Source: Photobacterium swingsii (GTDB lineage Bacteria > Pseudomonadota > Gammaproteobacteria > Enterobacterales > Vibrionaceae). From it: a DNA stretch of 64,000 nucleotides. The stretch is from positions 186,001 through 250,000 of the forward strand of contig NZ_AP024853.1 of assembly GCF_024346715.1 (NCBI RefSeq), given 5' to 3'. The first letter of the stretch is position 1. Each line of letters opens with the position of its first letter. A program made the translations under genes and the position numbers. A model generated the notes under the pieces. That model searched no databases. It saw only the letters and a program-made list of their open reading frames with translations, and had not been told where the DNA came from. Below are positions 24,645-34,151 of the stretch, piece by piece.

Positions 24645-25961
24645 ATGGAATATACCCAATCTATTAAAGCAATTAGAGCGTCTATCTTAGATATCGCGAG
24701 AGTTGTCGACAAACCTGAAGATATAGAGCAGAACATCCGCTTTATTGAAGATGGTTTGATGTTAGTCGATAACGGGCGTATCGAATGGGTTGGCGAATGG
24801 TCTGAAGGTAAAGATAAAATCCCATCGACTGTTCGTATTCGAAGCTATCCTGGCAAGATTGTCATGCCAGGTTTTGTCGACACCCATATTCACTATCCTC
24901 AAGCCGAAATGGTTGGCGCTTATGGCGAACAGCTATTGGAATGGTTAAATAACTACACCTTCCCAACGGAAGCTCGCTATAAAGACAAAGACTATTCTCG
25001 TGAAATGTCGACCTTCTTTATCAAGCAGCTACTGCGAAACGGTACCACAACAGCCTTGGTGTTTGGCACGGTTCACCCTGAATCGGTTGATGCACTGTTT
25101 GAAGAAGCCGAGAAGATCAATATGCGTATGATCGCCGGTAAGGTGATGATGGACCGCAATGCGCCTGAATATTTGTTGGATACGCCAGAGATAGGTTACA
25201 ACCAAACCAAAGAATTGATAGAGCGTTGGCATAAACGTGGTCGTTTACTGTATGCCATTACACCACGTTTCGCACCAACGTCATCACCAGAGCAGTTAGC
25301 TATCGCTGGCCGACTTAAAGAAGAATACCCAGATACCTATATACACACGCATTTGTGTGAGAATCAAAATGAAATTGCTTGGGTAAAAGAACTCTTTCCT
25401 GAGCAAGACGGTTATCTAGATGTTTACCACCATCATGGTCTGACGGGGTCGAAGAGTGTGTTTGCCCACTGTATCCACCTTGAAGATAAGGAGTGGGACT
25501 GCTTACAAGACACAGACTCGGCGGTTGCCTTCTGTCCAACATCTAACCTTTACCTTGGCAGCGGCTTATTCAAGTTACAGGAAGCATGGAAACGTAAGGT
25601 AAAAGTTGGGATGGGGACCGATATCGGTGCAGGAACAACCTTTAATATGCTGCAAACGCTGAACGAAGCGTACAAGGTTATGCAGTTGCAACAGCATCGA
25701 CTCTCAGCGTTCGAAGCGTTTTATTTGGCCACGCTAGGGGGCGCTAAGTCACTCTCTTTGGATCACTTAATTGGTAACTTCGAAGTGGGTAAAGAGGCTG
25801 ATTTCGTCATTATCGACCCATGCTCAACACCACTACAACAACTTCGCTACGACAGCTCTCGTAATTTGTCTGATAAGTTGTTCATGCTGATGACGTTGGG
25901 TGACGACCGAAGTATCTACCGAACTTATGTCGATGGCCGGTTAGTGTACGAAAGAGGTTAA
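24645..25961 (+). CDS. guaD: Guanine deaminase
   Basis: A 438-residue amidohydrolase converting guanine to xanthine plus ammonia in the cytoplasm. Visible are the zinc site FVDTHIHYPQ, the substrate-loop segment QLLEWLNNYTFPTE, HTHLCENQNEI, FAHCIHLED and the final metal ligand in MGTDIGAGTTFNMLQT. Length and motifs match E. coli GuaD. It feeds xanthine to the molybdenum hydroxylases. An AAGAGG ribosome site precedes the ATG. It lies between the two permease genes, as in E. coli. Confidence 0.93.
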   Translation: MEYTQSIKAIRASILDIARVVDKPEDIEQNIRFIEDGLMLVDNGRIEWVGEWSEGKDKIPSTVRIRSYPGKIVMPGFVDTHIHYPQAEMVGAYGEQLLEWLNNYTFPTEARYKDKDYSREMSTFFIKQLLRNGTTTALVFGTVHPESVDALFEEAEKINMRMIAGKVMMDRNAPEYLLDTPEIGYNQTKELIERWHKRGRLLYAITPRFAPTSSPEQLAIAGRLKEEYPDTYIHTHLCENQNEIAWVKELFPEQDGYLDVYHHHGLTGSKSVFAHCIHLEDKEWDCLQDTDSAVAFCPTSNLYLGSGLFKLQEAWKRKVKVGMGTDIGAGTTFNMLQTLNEAYKVMQLQQHRLSAFEAFYLATLGGAKSLSLDHLIGNFEVGKEADFVIIDPCSTPLQQLRYDSSRNLSDKLFMLMTLGDDRSIYRTYVDGRLVYERG

Positions 25962-25966
25962 ACTTT

Positions 25967-25982
25967 ACGCAAACGGTTTCGT
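25967..25982 (+). promoter_or_regulatory. PurR-like operator upstream of ghxQ
   Basis: ACGCAAACGGTTTCGT matches the classical PurR box ACGCAAACGTTTGCGT at 14 of 16 bases. It ends 14 bp before a TTGACA hexamer at 25997-26002. It would make ghxQ responsive to hypoxanthine or guanine, unlike the sigma-54 purine promoters in the window. Confidence 0.65.
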
Positions 25983-25996
25983 TAGAAAATGATTTT

Positions 25997-26027
25997 TTGA
26001 CAATTCAGGGTGAGTGAGGCGTATAAT
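25997..26027 (+). promoter_or_regulatory. Sigma-70 promoter of ghxQ
   Basis: A perfect TTGACA (25997-26002) and a perfect TATAAT (26022-26027), but the spacer is 19 bases, longer than optimal. Transcription would start near 26034 and give a leader of about 235 nt before the ghxQ ATG. Confidence 0.6.
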
Positions 26028-26047
26028 CGCCGCCAATTTACCTTGCT

Positions 26048-26245
26048 CAGCCCCGGTTATTCGCTCTAGGGATACTTCTTTATGGAGGTTATGGGTTCTG
26101 TAACTGGGGTTGTGTCGATAAAAAAGTCAGCAACATTTATAGCGTGACGGACAAGTCACAGCCCCAAGAAAGCAATCGATTGCTACGGGGCGGGTTGAGA
26201 GGAAGCTCAACGTTTATCGAGGTGTTCAGGCAGCGAGCCGGACAC
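26048..26245 (+). ncRNA. Structured 5' leader of ghxQ, candidate cis-regulatory RNA
   Basis: Five helices can be read in order. P1: 26048-26059 with 26101-26112, 12 bp with two G-U pairs, enclosing a 41-nt loop. P2: GTGAC 26144-26148 with GTCAC 26155-26159. P3: GCCCC 26161-26165 with GGGGC 26187-26191, plus inner AGCAAT/ATTGCT. P4: GTTGAG 26194-26199 with CTCAAC 26206-26211. P5: GTGTTC 26222-26227 with GGACAC 26240-26245, plus inner GGC/GCC. I cannot match it to a known riboswitch class. The AAGGA of ghxQ lies just after P5. Confidence 0.5.
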
Positions 26246-26268
26246 TCAATTTTACAAGGAATCACATC

Positions 26269-27651
26269 ATGTCTGAGAATAGTTCGATTCATCATGAATC
26301 CACAGTGGTAGAAGAAGACACATCCCGTAAAGGCGGGTTGGATGGGTATTTTAAAATTTCCCAACGCGGTAGTAGTGTAAAACAAGAAGTTGTTGCCGGT
26401 TTGACGACATTTCTGGCAATGGTGTATTCGGTCATTGTTGTGCCGAGTATGCTTGGAGCGGCTGGATTTAACCAAGGGGCAGTGTTTATTGCTACTTGTT
26501 TAGTCGCAGCGTTTGGTTCACTGCTAATGGGGCTTTGGGCAAATCTGCCGATGGCTATTGGCTGTGCGATCTCCCTTACTGCGTTTACCGCATTTAGTTT
26601 GGTACTGGGGCAGGGGATCAGTATTCCCGTTGCGCTAGGTGCTGTGTTCTTAATGGGTGTGGTGTTTACTGCTATTACCGTTACTGGTGTGCGCCAATGG
26701 ATATTGACGAACTTACCGTCCGGAATTGCGCACGGAACAGGGATAGGTATTGGCTTGTTTTTGCTACTGATTGCTGCAAATGGTGTCGGTTTGGTGGTGC
26801 AAAACCCGCATGACGGCCTACCTGTTGCATTGGGTGAGTTCACTTCATTACCTGTGCTTATGTCGATTGTTGGCTTAGCCGCGATTTTCGGGCTTGAGAA
26901 GCGCCAAGTTCCCGGTGGTATTCTGCTGGTGATTATTGCTATTTCAATCTTTGGTTTGATCTTCGATCCTAACGTGACCTATCAGGGGCTATTTGCGATG
27001 CCTTCGTTTGGTGGGGAAGGTGAATCCTTACTGGGAACCATGGACATTATGGGCGCATTGAACCCAGTCGTGATCCCAAGTGTATTGGCTTTGGTGATGA
27101 CGGCTATTTTTGATGCAACGGGTACTATCCGTGCCGTTGCTGGTCAGGCAAAGTTACTCGATAAAGATGGTCAAATTATCGATGGTGGTAAAGCACTAAC
27201 GTCGGATTCCGTGAGTAGTATTTTTGCTGGCTTTGTTGGTGGAGCACCAGCCGCTGTCTATATCGAATCGGCAGCAGGTACAGCAGCGGGGGGTAAAACG
27301 GGCTTAACCGCAACGGTTGTTGGCGGCCTCTTTGTATTACTACTGTTCTTGTCACCACTGAGTTACTTGGTCCCAGCATATGCCACGGCGCCTGCTTTGA
27401 TGTACGTTGGTTTGTTAATGATGAGCAACGTCAGCAAATTGGATATGTCTGACTCAGTTGATGCGCTATCGGGCCTTATGTGTGCGGTATTTATCGTGCT
27501 AACGGGTAATATTGTTACCGGTATTATGCTTGGCTTTGGTTCTTTAGTGATTGGCCGCGTGATTTCTGGTGAGGCGAAACGCTTGAATGTTGGTACTGTC
27601 ATCATTGCAATTGTATTGGTAGCCTTCTACGCAGGAGGTTGGGCAATCTAG
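26269..27651 (+). CDS. ghxQ: Guanine/hypoxanthine permease GhxQ
   Basis: A 460-residue AzgA-type NCS2 permease of the inner membrane, near-identical in layout to E. coli GhxQ (455). Conserved stretches include [46 protein letters not shown] and [16 protein letters not shown]. It imports guanine or hypoxanthine with protons and so feeds GuaD and the hydroxylases. The N-terminal 25 residues are charged and cytoplasmic. ATG 26269 follows AAGGA (26256-26260). Control appears to combine a PurR-like box and a long structured leader. Confidence 0.92.
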   Translation: MSENSSIHHESTVVEEDTSRKGGLDGYFKISQRGSSVKQEVVAGLTTFLAMVYSVIVVPSMLGAAGFNQGAVFIATCLVAAFGSLLMGLWANLPMAIGCAISLTAFTAFSLVLGQGISIPVALGAVFLMGVVFTAITVTGVRQWILTNLPSGIAHGTGIGIGLFLLLIAANGVGLVVQNPHDGLPVALGEFTSLPVLMSIVGLAAIFGLEKRQVPGGILLVIIAISIFGLIFDPNVTYQGLFAMPSFGGEGESLLGTMDIMGALNPVVIPSVLALVMTAIFDATGTIRAVAGQAKLLDKDGQIIDGGKALTSDSVSSIFAGFVGGAPAAVYIESAAGTAAGGKTGLTATVVGGLFVLLLFLSPLSYLVPAYATAPALMYVGLLMMSNVSKLDMSDSVDALSGLMCAVFIVLTGNIVTGIMLGFGSLVIGRVISGEAKRLNVGTVIIAIVLVAFYAGGWAI

Positions 27652-27664
27652 TTTTAATTATGTT

Positions 27665-27730
27665 CCCTTTAGTTGCTGTCATGCTTAAAGTCGACAGTAG
27701 CTAAAGGGGGCTTATAACAGCCCCCGTTTT
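27665..27730. terminator. Bidirectional terminator region between ghxQ and ygeV
   Basis: GGGGGCT (27706-27712) pairs with AGCCCCC (27719-27725); TTTT follows at 27727-27730 on the plus strand and TTT on the minus strand. A second long helix precedes it: 27665-27680 with 27693-27708, 16 bp with wobbles. This suits two convergent genes. Confidence 0.8.
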
Positions 27731-27840
27731 ACATACTGATCTCACCAAGCTCCCCCCAAACAGTCGGCTTACTTGACGTTGCTAGTTATTGCTACCCATG
27801 ATTGCTTTCTTTTGATGTGTTATTGATGATTTAATCCACT

Positions 27841-29598
27841 TCAAGAGGCTCGATGGCTGTTGAGTTCGTATTTTTTAATTTTACGGTACAAGGTTGCAAT
27901 ACCTATCCCTAGCTCTTCGGCGACCATTTTGCGGTTACCCAGACGATGTATCGCCTCTTCAATACGGTTCTTTTCCATATCTTCTAAGCTCATCGAGTAA
28001 TCGTCGTTATAGGCAGCCTCAGGGCTGGATATTTCTGATGATTGCTCAAAGTGCGGCGGAAGTAAGTCAATGTCGATTTGGTCACCTTCAGGCACAATGT
28101 TGACAAGATATTCAACTAAGTTACTGAGTTCACGCACATTACCCGGCCAATGATAGACATTAAGGCGGCGCATGGCTTCAGCACTTATCCCTGGGTAAGC
28201 CACGCCGATTTTTTGTGTGTGATACTCAAGAAAGTAGTTAGTCAGTAATGCGATATCGCCTTCTCGCTCCCTTAAAGGCGGCAGTTGGAAAGGGATCACG
28301 TTGAGACGGTAATACAAATCTTCTCGGAATTTATTGGTGGCTATCATCTCTTGAAAATTATGATTGGTAGCGGAAATAATCCTGATATCCACTGGGACAG
28401 CATCATTAGAGCCAATCGGCATCACTTTACGTTCTTCCAGTACACGTAGCAGTTTCGCTTGCAGCGTCATTGGCATATCGCCAATTTCATCAAGAAAGAG
28501 GGTTCCTTTGTTAGCCGCTTGAATTAGGCCGTTTTTGCCCTTATTAGAGGCGCCAGTAAACGCGCCTTTGACATAGCCAAACAATTCACTTTCCAGCAAG
28601 GCCTCAGGAATCGCGGCGCAGTTGATCGCAATGAAGGGGGATTGGCTTCGATCACTGAGGTTATGTACTGCGTTTGCAATCACCTCTTTACCAGTGCCGC
28701 TTTCACCATTTATCAGTACGCTTGAAGGGCTGCTGGCAACACGCGTAATCATCTTTTTGAGTTGGCGCATCTTGGCTGATTCACCAATGACAGTGCTGAG
28801 TAGGGAGCCATGATCCTGAATCGTAAAATCGCTATTGGGTTGATGGTATGCCATCAAAAATAATTGCTGCCCTTGTGTGTTATAAAATTGCCCAACAATG
28901 AGTTTTTGCCATTCACCTTGTGAAATAATATGTTGTTGATGGCTTTTTATTTCATTATTGTGAAGTGACAATGATCTAATTTTAATTTCATGGTCATATA
29001 AAGCGTCCTGCTTTATATTTAAGTTATTAAGTGCTGGTTGATTACCATATTTTACTCGATTGTTTTCATCGAGAACTAATACGCCTTGGTCCATGTTTTC
29101 AATAAGATGAGTAAACACCTCATCAAGGCCTTTATTTTTACTGTTTCTTTCGACAACTTTAGATACAACTATTTGCGCTATGTGTTTAACGTAGTCTGAG
29201 AAAAGTTGGACATTATCCTTGATTCTTTCACGTGAATCTTCAGTGAATGCAACAAGACTGATCACGCCTAAGCAGCGTTCTTCAATCATAATGGGAACAC
29301 CAAGGAAGGCCATTTCACGGCAAGAACTCTTGTTGTTACATCCTTCGCACAAAGGATCGGTTCTAGATTTAACTACAACTTTTTCTTCATTTGTTTCAAT
29401 GATGTATCTGAAAATCCTTGAGCTTGTATTTAGCTTTTTGCCAAAAAACTTACTGTAGGGACCTGTGCCTGCAATCCTAACCAAATCGGCATCGACAACT
29501 TCGGCATCAATTTTTAACACTGCTGACAACATTTGGGTAAATCGAAGGATTGTTGGTTGCAACTGCATTAATTCTGAAGGAGAGGTAGTGTTCTGCAT
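27841..29598 (-). CDS. ygeV: YgeV-type sigma-54-dependent regulator of purine catabolism
   Basis: A 585-residue enhancer-binding protein matching E. coli YgeV. It has an N-terminal GAF-like sensor (1-150), a PAS-like region (about 165-265), an AAA+ domain with GESGTGKE (298-305) and GAFTGA (345-350), and a Fis-type helix-turn-helix at the end (NRKMVAEELGIGIATLYRKIKKY). The sensor carries cysteines 84, 87 and 93 (CEGC, then C six residues on), a possible Fe-S or metal site. ATG 29598 matches the E. coli N-terminus; a TTG at 29607 has the better Shine-Dalgarno (AAGGAA). It diverges from ygeW and probably binds the TATCA-N3-TGATA sites of ygfK, ygfM and ygeW. Confidence 0.9.
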   Translation of the reverse strand: MQNTTSPSELMQLQPTILRFTQMLSAVLKIDAEVVDADLVRIAGTGPYSKFFGKKLNTSSRIFRYIIETNEEKVVVKSRTDPLCEGCNNKSSCREMAFLGVPIMIEERCLGVISLVAFTEDSRERIKDNVQLFSDYVKHIAQIVVSKVVERNSKNKGLDEVFTHLIENMDQGVLVLDENNRVKYGNQPALNNLNIKQDALYDHEIKIRSLSLHNNEIKSHQQHIISQGEWQKLIVGQFYNTQGQQLFLMAYHQPNSDFTIQDHGSLLSTVIGESAKMRQLKKMITRVASSPSSVLINGESGTGKEVIANAVHNLSDRSQSPFIAINCAAIPEALLESELFGYVKGAFTGASNKGKNGLIQAANKGTLFLDEIGDMPMTLQAKLLRVLEERKVMPIGSNDAVPVDIRIISATNHNFQEMIATNKFREDLYYRLNVIPFQLPPLREREGDIALLTNYFLEYHTQKIGVAYPGISAEAMRRLNVYHWPGNVRELSNLVEYLVNIVPEGDQIDIDLLPPHFEQSSEISSPEAAYNDDYSMSLEDMEKNRIEEAIHRLGNRKMVAEELGIGIATLYRKIKKYELNSHRAS

Positions 29599-29607
29599 AT
29601 TATTCAA

Positions 29608-30073
29608 ACTATTCCTTTAATGACAAAATTAGCATAAATGAAAAAAAAATAGACTGTTTGGATATTTGTCAGGTTTTTCTAATTGAAAAGATCAAAATGG
29701 AAGGCTTTTGTTACCAAGATCATGTTGAAATATCAAAATGATATTCCGTTACTCTTATCACTATCATTTTGGCGTAAAGGGCTGATACATCTTTGATAGT
29801 TTTTATGCCATTTAATTTTCCTTTTTTATATAGGGGCACTTAATGGCTCTCACACCCCTGTATCTATGGGGAGTGAGGGTTATTTATAAATAACTTTTCA
29901 CAGAAATTAATGTTGGCACAAATGTTGATTGCTACTTAGTCAAGTTCTGAATTATCTACATTTATTAACCGTAACTTATTACTGAATATTCTAGGGTCAC
30001 TATCTATTAAGCGACTGCCCTGTGATGAAAGTACTGTCAGGGACGCATAACAATTAATACTGGGAAGGAAAAT
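29608..30073 (+). promoter_or_regulatory. ygeV-ygeW divergent control region
   Basis: TATCA-AAA-TGATA at 29731-29743 is a perfect operator copy, part of a 17-bp palindrome. Degenerate half sites follow up to about 29800. A further inverted repeat, CTCAC-A-CCCC (29849-29858) with GGGG-A-GTGAG (29868-29877), lies just before the sigma-54 promoter. No gene is seen. Confidence 0.65.
29913..29929 (+). promoter_or_regulatory. Sigma-54 promoter of ygeW
   Basis: TTGGCACA-AATG-TTGAT: perfect -24 element and correct 10-base spacing, with GA instead of GC at -12. It is 145 bp before the ygeW ATG and downstream of the TATCA-N3-TGATA site. Confidence 0.65.
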
Positions 30074-31261
30074 ATGAAGAGCATCAATGAACTGATCAAG
30101 GAAATTAATGAGCTAAAATCTGAATTACATGATAAAGACTTTTTATTGACCTGGGAGCAAACACCGGAAGAGCTTGAGCGTGTACTGAAAACAGCGCAAG
30201 TACTTAAAGCGATGCGTCAGGAAAATATTGCTACTAACGTGTTTACTAATGGTCTTGGTATTTCTCTCTTCCGCGATAACTCAACGCGTACCCGTTTCTC
30301 ATACGCATCTGCGATCAATATGTTAGGGCTTGCTCAACAGGATTTAGATGAAGGTAAATCTCAAATCGCCCATGGTGAAACCGTGCGTGAAACGGCCAAT
30401 ATGATCTCTTTCTGTGCTGATGCTATCGGTATTCGTGATGATATGTACCTAGGTGCGGGTAATGCCTATATGCGTGAAGTCGGTGCAGCTCTGGATGATG
30501 GTGTTAAAGAAGGTGTGTTACCTCACCGTCCTGCACTGGTTAACCTTCAGTGCGATATTGACCACCCAACTCAGTCTATGGCTGATTTGGCATGGCTGGA
30601 AGAACACTTCGGTAGCTTAGAAGAGCTGAAAGGCAAGAAAATCGCGATGACATGGGCTTACTCGCCAAGCTACGGTAAACCATTGTCAGTTCCTCAGGGC
30701 ATTATCGGCCTGATGACTCGCTTTGGTATGGACGTGACGCTAGCGCACCCTGAAGGTTATGACCTTATCCCTGAAGTGGTTGAAGAAGCACGCAAAAATG
30801 CGGCTGCATCTGGCGGTAGTTTCACGCAAGTAGCCAGCATGGAAGAAGCTTTCAAAGATGCTGATATCGTGTATCCAAAATCTTGGGCGCCATACCAAGT
30901 GATGGGGCGCCGTACAGAGTTGTTACGTGCTAACGATCATGATGGCTTGAAAGCACTGGAACAAGAATGTCTGGCACAGAATGCTAACCATAAAGATTGG
31001 CACTGTACCGAAGAAATGATGAAGCTAACCAAAGCGGGTGAAGCATTGTACATGCACTGTTTACCAGCAGATATTACGGGCGTGTCTTGCGAAGCTGGCG
31101 AAGTGGAAGAGTCGGTATTTGATAAGTACCGTATTGAAACTTATAAGGAAGCCAGCTGGAAGCCATATGTGATTGCGGCAATGATTATGAACCGTAAATA
31201 CCAAGAGCCAGGACTTATCCTACAAGAACTGCTGGATGATGCGAAGAAGCGTGTTAAATAA
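30074..31261 (+). CDS. ygeW: YgeW, knotted carbamoyltransferase-family protein
   Basis: A 395-residue member of the aspartate/ornithine carbamoyltransferase superfamily. The carbamoyl-phosphate site FRDNSTRTRFSYASA is near residue 77, and GETVRETANM, CDIDHPTQSMADLAWL and MHCLPADITGVS follow. It is very close to E. coli YgeW (396). The true substrate of YgeW is unresolved; in this pathway it is thought to release a carbamoyl group from a ureido intermediate (an anabolic enzyme run backwards). GGAAGGA precedes the ATG. First gene of ygeW-ygeX-ygeY-hyuA. Confidence 0.92.
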   Translation: MKSINELIKEINELKSELHDKDFLLTWEQTPEELERVLKTAQVLKAMRQENIATNVFTNGLGISLFRDNSTRTRFSYASAINMLGLAQQDLDEGKSQIAHGETVRETANMISFCADAIGIRDDMYLGAGNAYMREVGAALDDGVKEGVLPHRPALVNLQCDIDHPTQSMADLAWLEEHFGSLEELKGKKIAMTWAYSPSYGKPLSVPQGIIGLMTRFGMDVTLAHPEGYDLIPEVVEEARKNAAASGGSFTQVASMEEAFKDADIVYPKSWAPYQVMGRRTELLRANDHDGLKALEQECLAQNANHKDWHCTEEMMKLTKAGEALYMHCLPADITGVSCEAGEVEESVFDKYRIETYKEASWKPYVIAAMIMNRKYQEPGLILQELLDDAKKRVK

Positions 31262-31283
31262 CGCAATCGCATCACGAACCTTC

Positions 31284-31325
31284 CCCTGCCTAACAAAAGA
31301 CGTTTTATGTGTTTGTTAGGCAGGG
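31284..31325 (+). repeat. Strong intercistronic hairpin between ygeW and ygeX
   Basis: CCCTGCCTAACAAA (31284-31297) pairs perfectly with TTTGTTAGGCAGGG (31312-31325), a 14-bp stem with a 14-nt loop. There is no T-run, so it is more likely an mRNA-stabilising or processing element than a terminator. Confidence 0.7.
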
Positions 31326-31434
31326 AAATACCCAATCAAACTGTTTGTCTTATGCAAGTCTAATCGCGGGGGTAATCCCTTAGCTTATTGAATAGCCCCG
31401 CCTTTTCTTTCTCTTATTTTTATGAGGTATGGTC

Positions 31435-32637
31435 GTGTCTACGTTCACTCTAAAAATGGAGATCGCCGATAACCGCCACTATAACGGTCAGCTTTCTCCT
31501 CTATTCACCGCCATCGAGGCGGAAAAAGCCCGTGCATTCCATCAAGCGGTGGAAGGCTACCAACCAACACCACTGCATTCTCTTGACTGTTTAGCTAACG
31601 TCATTGGTGTTGGGAAAATTCTAGTCAAAGATGAAGCCTACCGCTTCGATTTGAGTGCTTTCAAAATGCTGGGTGGGGCTTATGCCATCGCCCGTTTACT
31701 GTGTGATGAATTCAGCCTCGATATCAATGCTTTTGATTTCGCGAAATTAAAAAACGATATTACAGAAAAAATGACTTTCGCAACGGCGACCGATGGTAAC
31801 CATGGTCGTGGTGTTGCGTGGGCTGCCAATAAACTCGGTCAGAATGCTGTTGTGTATATGCCAAAAGGTGCAGCCGATGAGCGAGTAAACAATATTCGGG
31901 CGCTGGGTGCGGAATGTATTGTTACCGACATGAATTATGACGATACCGTGCGTCTTGCCATTAAAACAGCGAATGAAAATGGCTGGAAAGTGGTGCAAGA
32001 CACTGCATGGGAAGGGTATACCGAAATACCAACTTGGATCATGCAAGGTTACACCACCATGGCGGCAGAAGCCGTCGATCAAATGAAAGCCATGGCTGTT
32101 GAGCGTCCAACGCATGTTTTCCTTCAAGCTGGTGTTGGTGCAATGGCGGGTGGTGTGCTTGGTTACCTGTGTGAGCAGTATGGCCCAGATAAATTGCATT
32201 CTGTTGTTGTCGAGCCAGATAACGCTGACTGTATCTACCGTTCTGGTATCAGCGAGAAGGGTGAAATGGTCAATGTTAATGGTGACCTTGAGACCATCAT
32301 GGTCGGCTTGGCCTGCGGAGAGCCTAATCCTATTGGCTGGCCAGTGCTTCGTGACTGTTCTACTCAGTTTGTTTCTTGCCAAGACAGTGTCGCCGCTCTC
32401 GGGATGCGAGTACTCGGCAACCCACTAGGTAGCGACCCAAGGATTGTTTCTGGTGAATCAGGTGCTGTCGGTGCTGGCTTGCTTGCCGCAGTGCATTTCC
32501 ACCCAGAAAAAGAACAATTGATGGCTAAACTCGGCTTCAATAAAGACTCAGTGGTACTCCTTATTAATACCGAAGGCGATACCGATCCTGTCCATTATCG
32601 TGAAGTGGTATGGGGCGGTAAGCATCAAACGATTTGA
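31435..32637 (+). CDS. ygeX: 2,3-diaminopropionate ammonia-lyase
   Basis: A 400-residue PLP enzyme of fold type II. The PLP lysine lies in SAFKMLGGAYA, the phosphate/substrate loop is ATATDGNHGRGVAW, and the glycine-rich segment is QAGVGAMAGGVLGYL. It splits 2,3-diaminopropionate to pyruvate and two ammonia and matches E. coli YgeX. The start is taken as GTG 31435: the resulting N-terminus MSTFTLKMEIADN aligns with E. coli MSVFSLKIDIADN, and the TGAGGT at 31423-31428 is correctly spaced. The ATG at 31429 would be too close to that site. Confidence 0.93.
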   Translation: MSTFTLKMEIADNRHYNGQLSPLFTAIEAEKARAFHQAVEGYQPTPLHSLDCLANVIGVGKILVKDEAYRFDLSAFKMLGGAYAIARLLCDEFSLDINAFDFAKLKNDITEKMTFATATDGNHGRGVAWAANKLGQNAVVYMPKGAADERVNNIRALGAECIVTDMNYDDTVRLAIKTANENGWKVVQDTAWEGYTEIPTWIMQGYTTMAAEAVDQMKAMAVERPTHVFLQAGVGAMAGGVLGYLCEQYGPDKLHSVVVEPDNADCIYRSGISEKGEMVNVNGDLETIMVGLACGEPNPIGWPVLRDCSTQFVSCQDSVAALGMRVLGNPLGSDPRIVSGESGAVGAGLLAAVHFHPEKEQLMAKLGFNKDSVVLLINTEGDTDPVHYREVVWGGKHQTI

Positions 32638-32859
32638 GTTTTGCTCGTTAGCGAATGACTGCATGAAAGCGCGTATTGATGTTTATACCTTTGCGCTTTC
32701 TCTGTGCTCTCACACTAACCAGCGCCATTGAATGATTTAAAAATTGATAAACCCAAACTTCCAATTTAGCGTCGTGTCAGCGTCATCAAAAAGGCAGGAT
32801 GCCGTGAAAATCGATCATACCGAGTGTGATGACCACCGCTCGGTTCAAGGAGAATTATA

Positions 32860-34071
32860 ATGAATATTCCATTCACTCAAGTACTGGACAAAGCCCAAGA
32901 ATATAAAGCGGATATGACTCGCTTCCTTCGTGACATGATTGCGATTCCAAGTGAAAGTTGTAACGAAGAAAAAGTTGTTTTACGCATTAAAGAAGAAATG
33001 GAAAAAGTCGGTTTTGATAAGGTTGAAATCGACCCTATGGGTAACGTACTCGGTTGGATTGGTCATGGCCCTCACCTAATTGCTATGGATGCACATATTG
33101 ATACCGTGGGTATCGGTAACATGGATAACTGGAACTTCGACCCATACGAAGGTATGGAAGATGATGAGGTGATCGGTGGCCGTGGTGCATCGGATCAAGA
33201 GGGTGGTATGGCGTCTATGGTTTACGCCGGTAAGATCATCAAAGAGCTTGGCTTGGAAGACGAATATACCTTACTTGTTACAGGTACGGTTCAAGAAGAA
33301 GACTGCGACGGTCTTTGTTGGCAGTACATTATTCAAGAAAGCAATATCCGCCCTGAATTTGTGGTATCAACAGAACCAACAGATTGCCAGATTTATCGAG
33401 GCCAACGTGGCCGTATGGAAATCCGTGTTGATGTTGCAGGGGTGAGTTGTCATGGCTCTGCACCAGAACGTGGTGACAACGCCATCTTTAAAATGGGCCA
33501 TATGCTCAACGATATTGAGAAATTATCTGCTAATCTTGGCGATGACCCATTCCTAGGCAAAGGTACATTGACCGTATCTGAAGTGTTCTACACCTCACCA
33601 AGCCGTTGTGCGGTTGCCGATAGCTGTGCAATTTCGATTGACCGTCGTTTGACTTGGGGTGAAACATGGGAAGGTGCTATCAAAGAAATCGAAGAGCTGG
33701 ACTCTGTTAAGAAATTCGGTGGTAAAGTCTCTATGTACGACTACGACCGCCCAGCCTACACAGGGTTAGTTTATCCGACAGAATGTTATTTCCCTGCTTG
33801 GGTTATTGATGAAGAGCATGTTGCGACTAAGACACTAGAAGCTTCTTACGAGTTACTGTTCGACAAAAAACCAACCGTTGATAAATGGACCTTCTCTACT
33901 AACGGCGTTTCTATCATGGGTCGCTATGGTATTCCTGTGATTGGCTTTGGCCCTGGTAAAGAGCCTGAAGCACATGCGCCAAACGAGAAAACGTGGAAAG
34001 ATCACTTAGTCACTTGTGCTGCGATGTACGCTGTTATCCCTCAGATGTACTTGAGTGAACTCAACAAATAG
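32860..34071 (+). CDS. ygeY: YgeY, M20-family metallopeptidase/deacylase-like hydrolase
   Basis: A 403-residue protein, the same length as E. coli YgeY. Metal-site segments of the M20 family are [28 protein letters not shown] (catalytic and metal Glu) and EPTD. The dimerisation domain has [14 protein letters not shown]. It probably hydrolyses an N-carbamoyl or N-acyl intermediate to yield diaminopropionate for YgeX, inferred from context. AAGGAGAA precedes the ATG. The 222-bp gap after ygeX holds a hairpin (GAAAGCGC 32665-32672 with GCGCTTTC 32693-32700) and no gene. Confidence 0.9.
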   Translation: MNIPFTQVLDKAQEYKADMTRFLRDMIAIPSESCNEEKVVLRIKEEMEKVGFDKVEIDPMGNVLGWIGHGPHLIAMDAHIDTVGIGNMDNWNFDPYEGMEDDEVIGGRGASDQEGGMASMVYAGKIIKELGLEDEYTLLVTGTVQEEDCDGLCWQYIIQESNIRPEFVVSTEPTDCQIYRGQRGRMEIRVDVAGVSCHGSAPERGDNAIFKMGHMLNDIEKLSANLGDDPFLGKGTLTVSEVFYTSPSRCAVADSCAISIDRRLTWGETWEGAIKEIEELDSVKKFGGKVSMYDYDRPAYTGLVYPTECYFPAWVIDEEHVATKTLEASYELLFDKKPTVDKWTFSTNGVSIMGRYGIPVIGFGPGKEPEAHAPNEKTWKDHLVTCAAMYAVIPQMYLSELNK

Positions 34072-34086
34072 TTTTTGTAATGACTG

Positions 34087-34151
34087 AAGGAGGATATCAA
34101 GCTTTGCTTATTCCTCCTTTTCATCCTGGGGGTAACATCTCACCCAGGATG
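34087..34151 (+). terminator. Tandem hairpins after ygeY, possible attenuating terminator
   Basis: AAGGAGGA (34087-34094) pairs with TCCTCCTT (34112-34119) and is followed by a short T-stretch. CATCCTGGG (34122-34130) pairs with CCCAGGATG (34143-34151). It separates ygeY from hyuA, which may have its own promoter in the remaining 180 bp; none is clear. Confidence 0.55.

Noticed and set aside
24700..24712. TGTCGACA inside guaD as another FhlA/HyfR site
   Set aside because: Single copy inside coding sequence, with no ATGACGA neighbour or sigma-54 promoter; the 8-mer is expected by chance at this window size.
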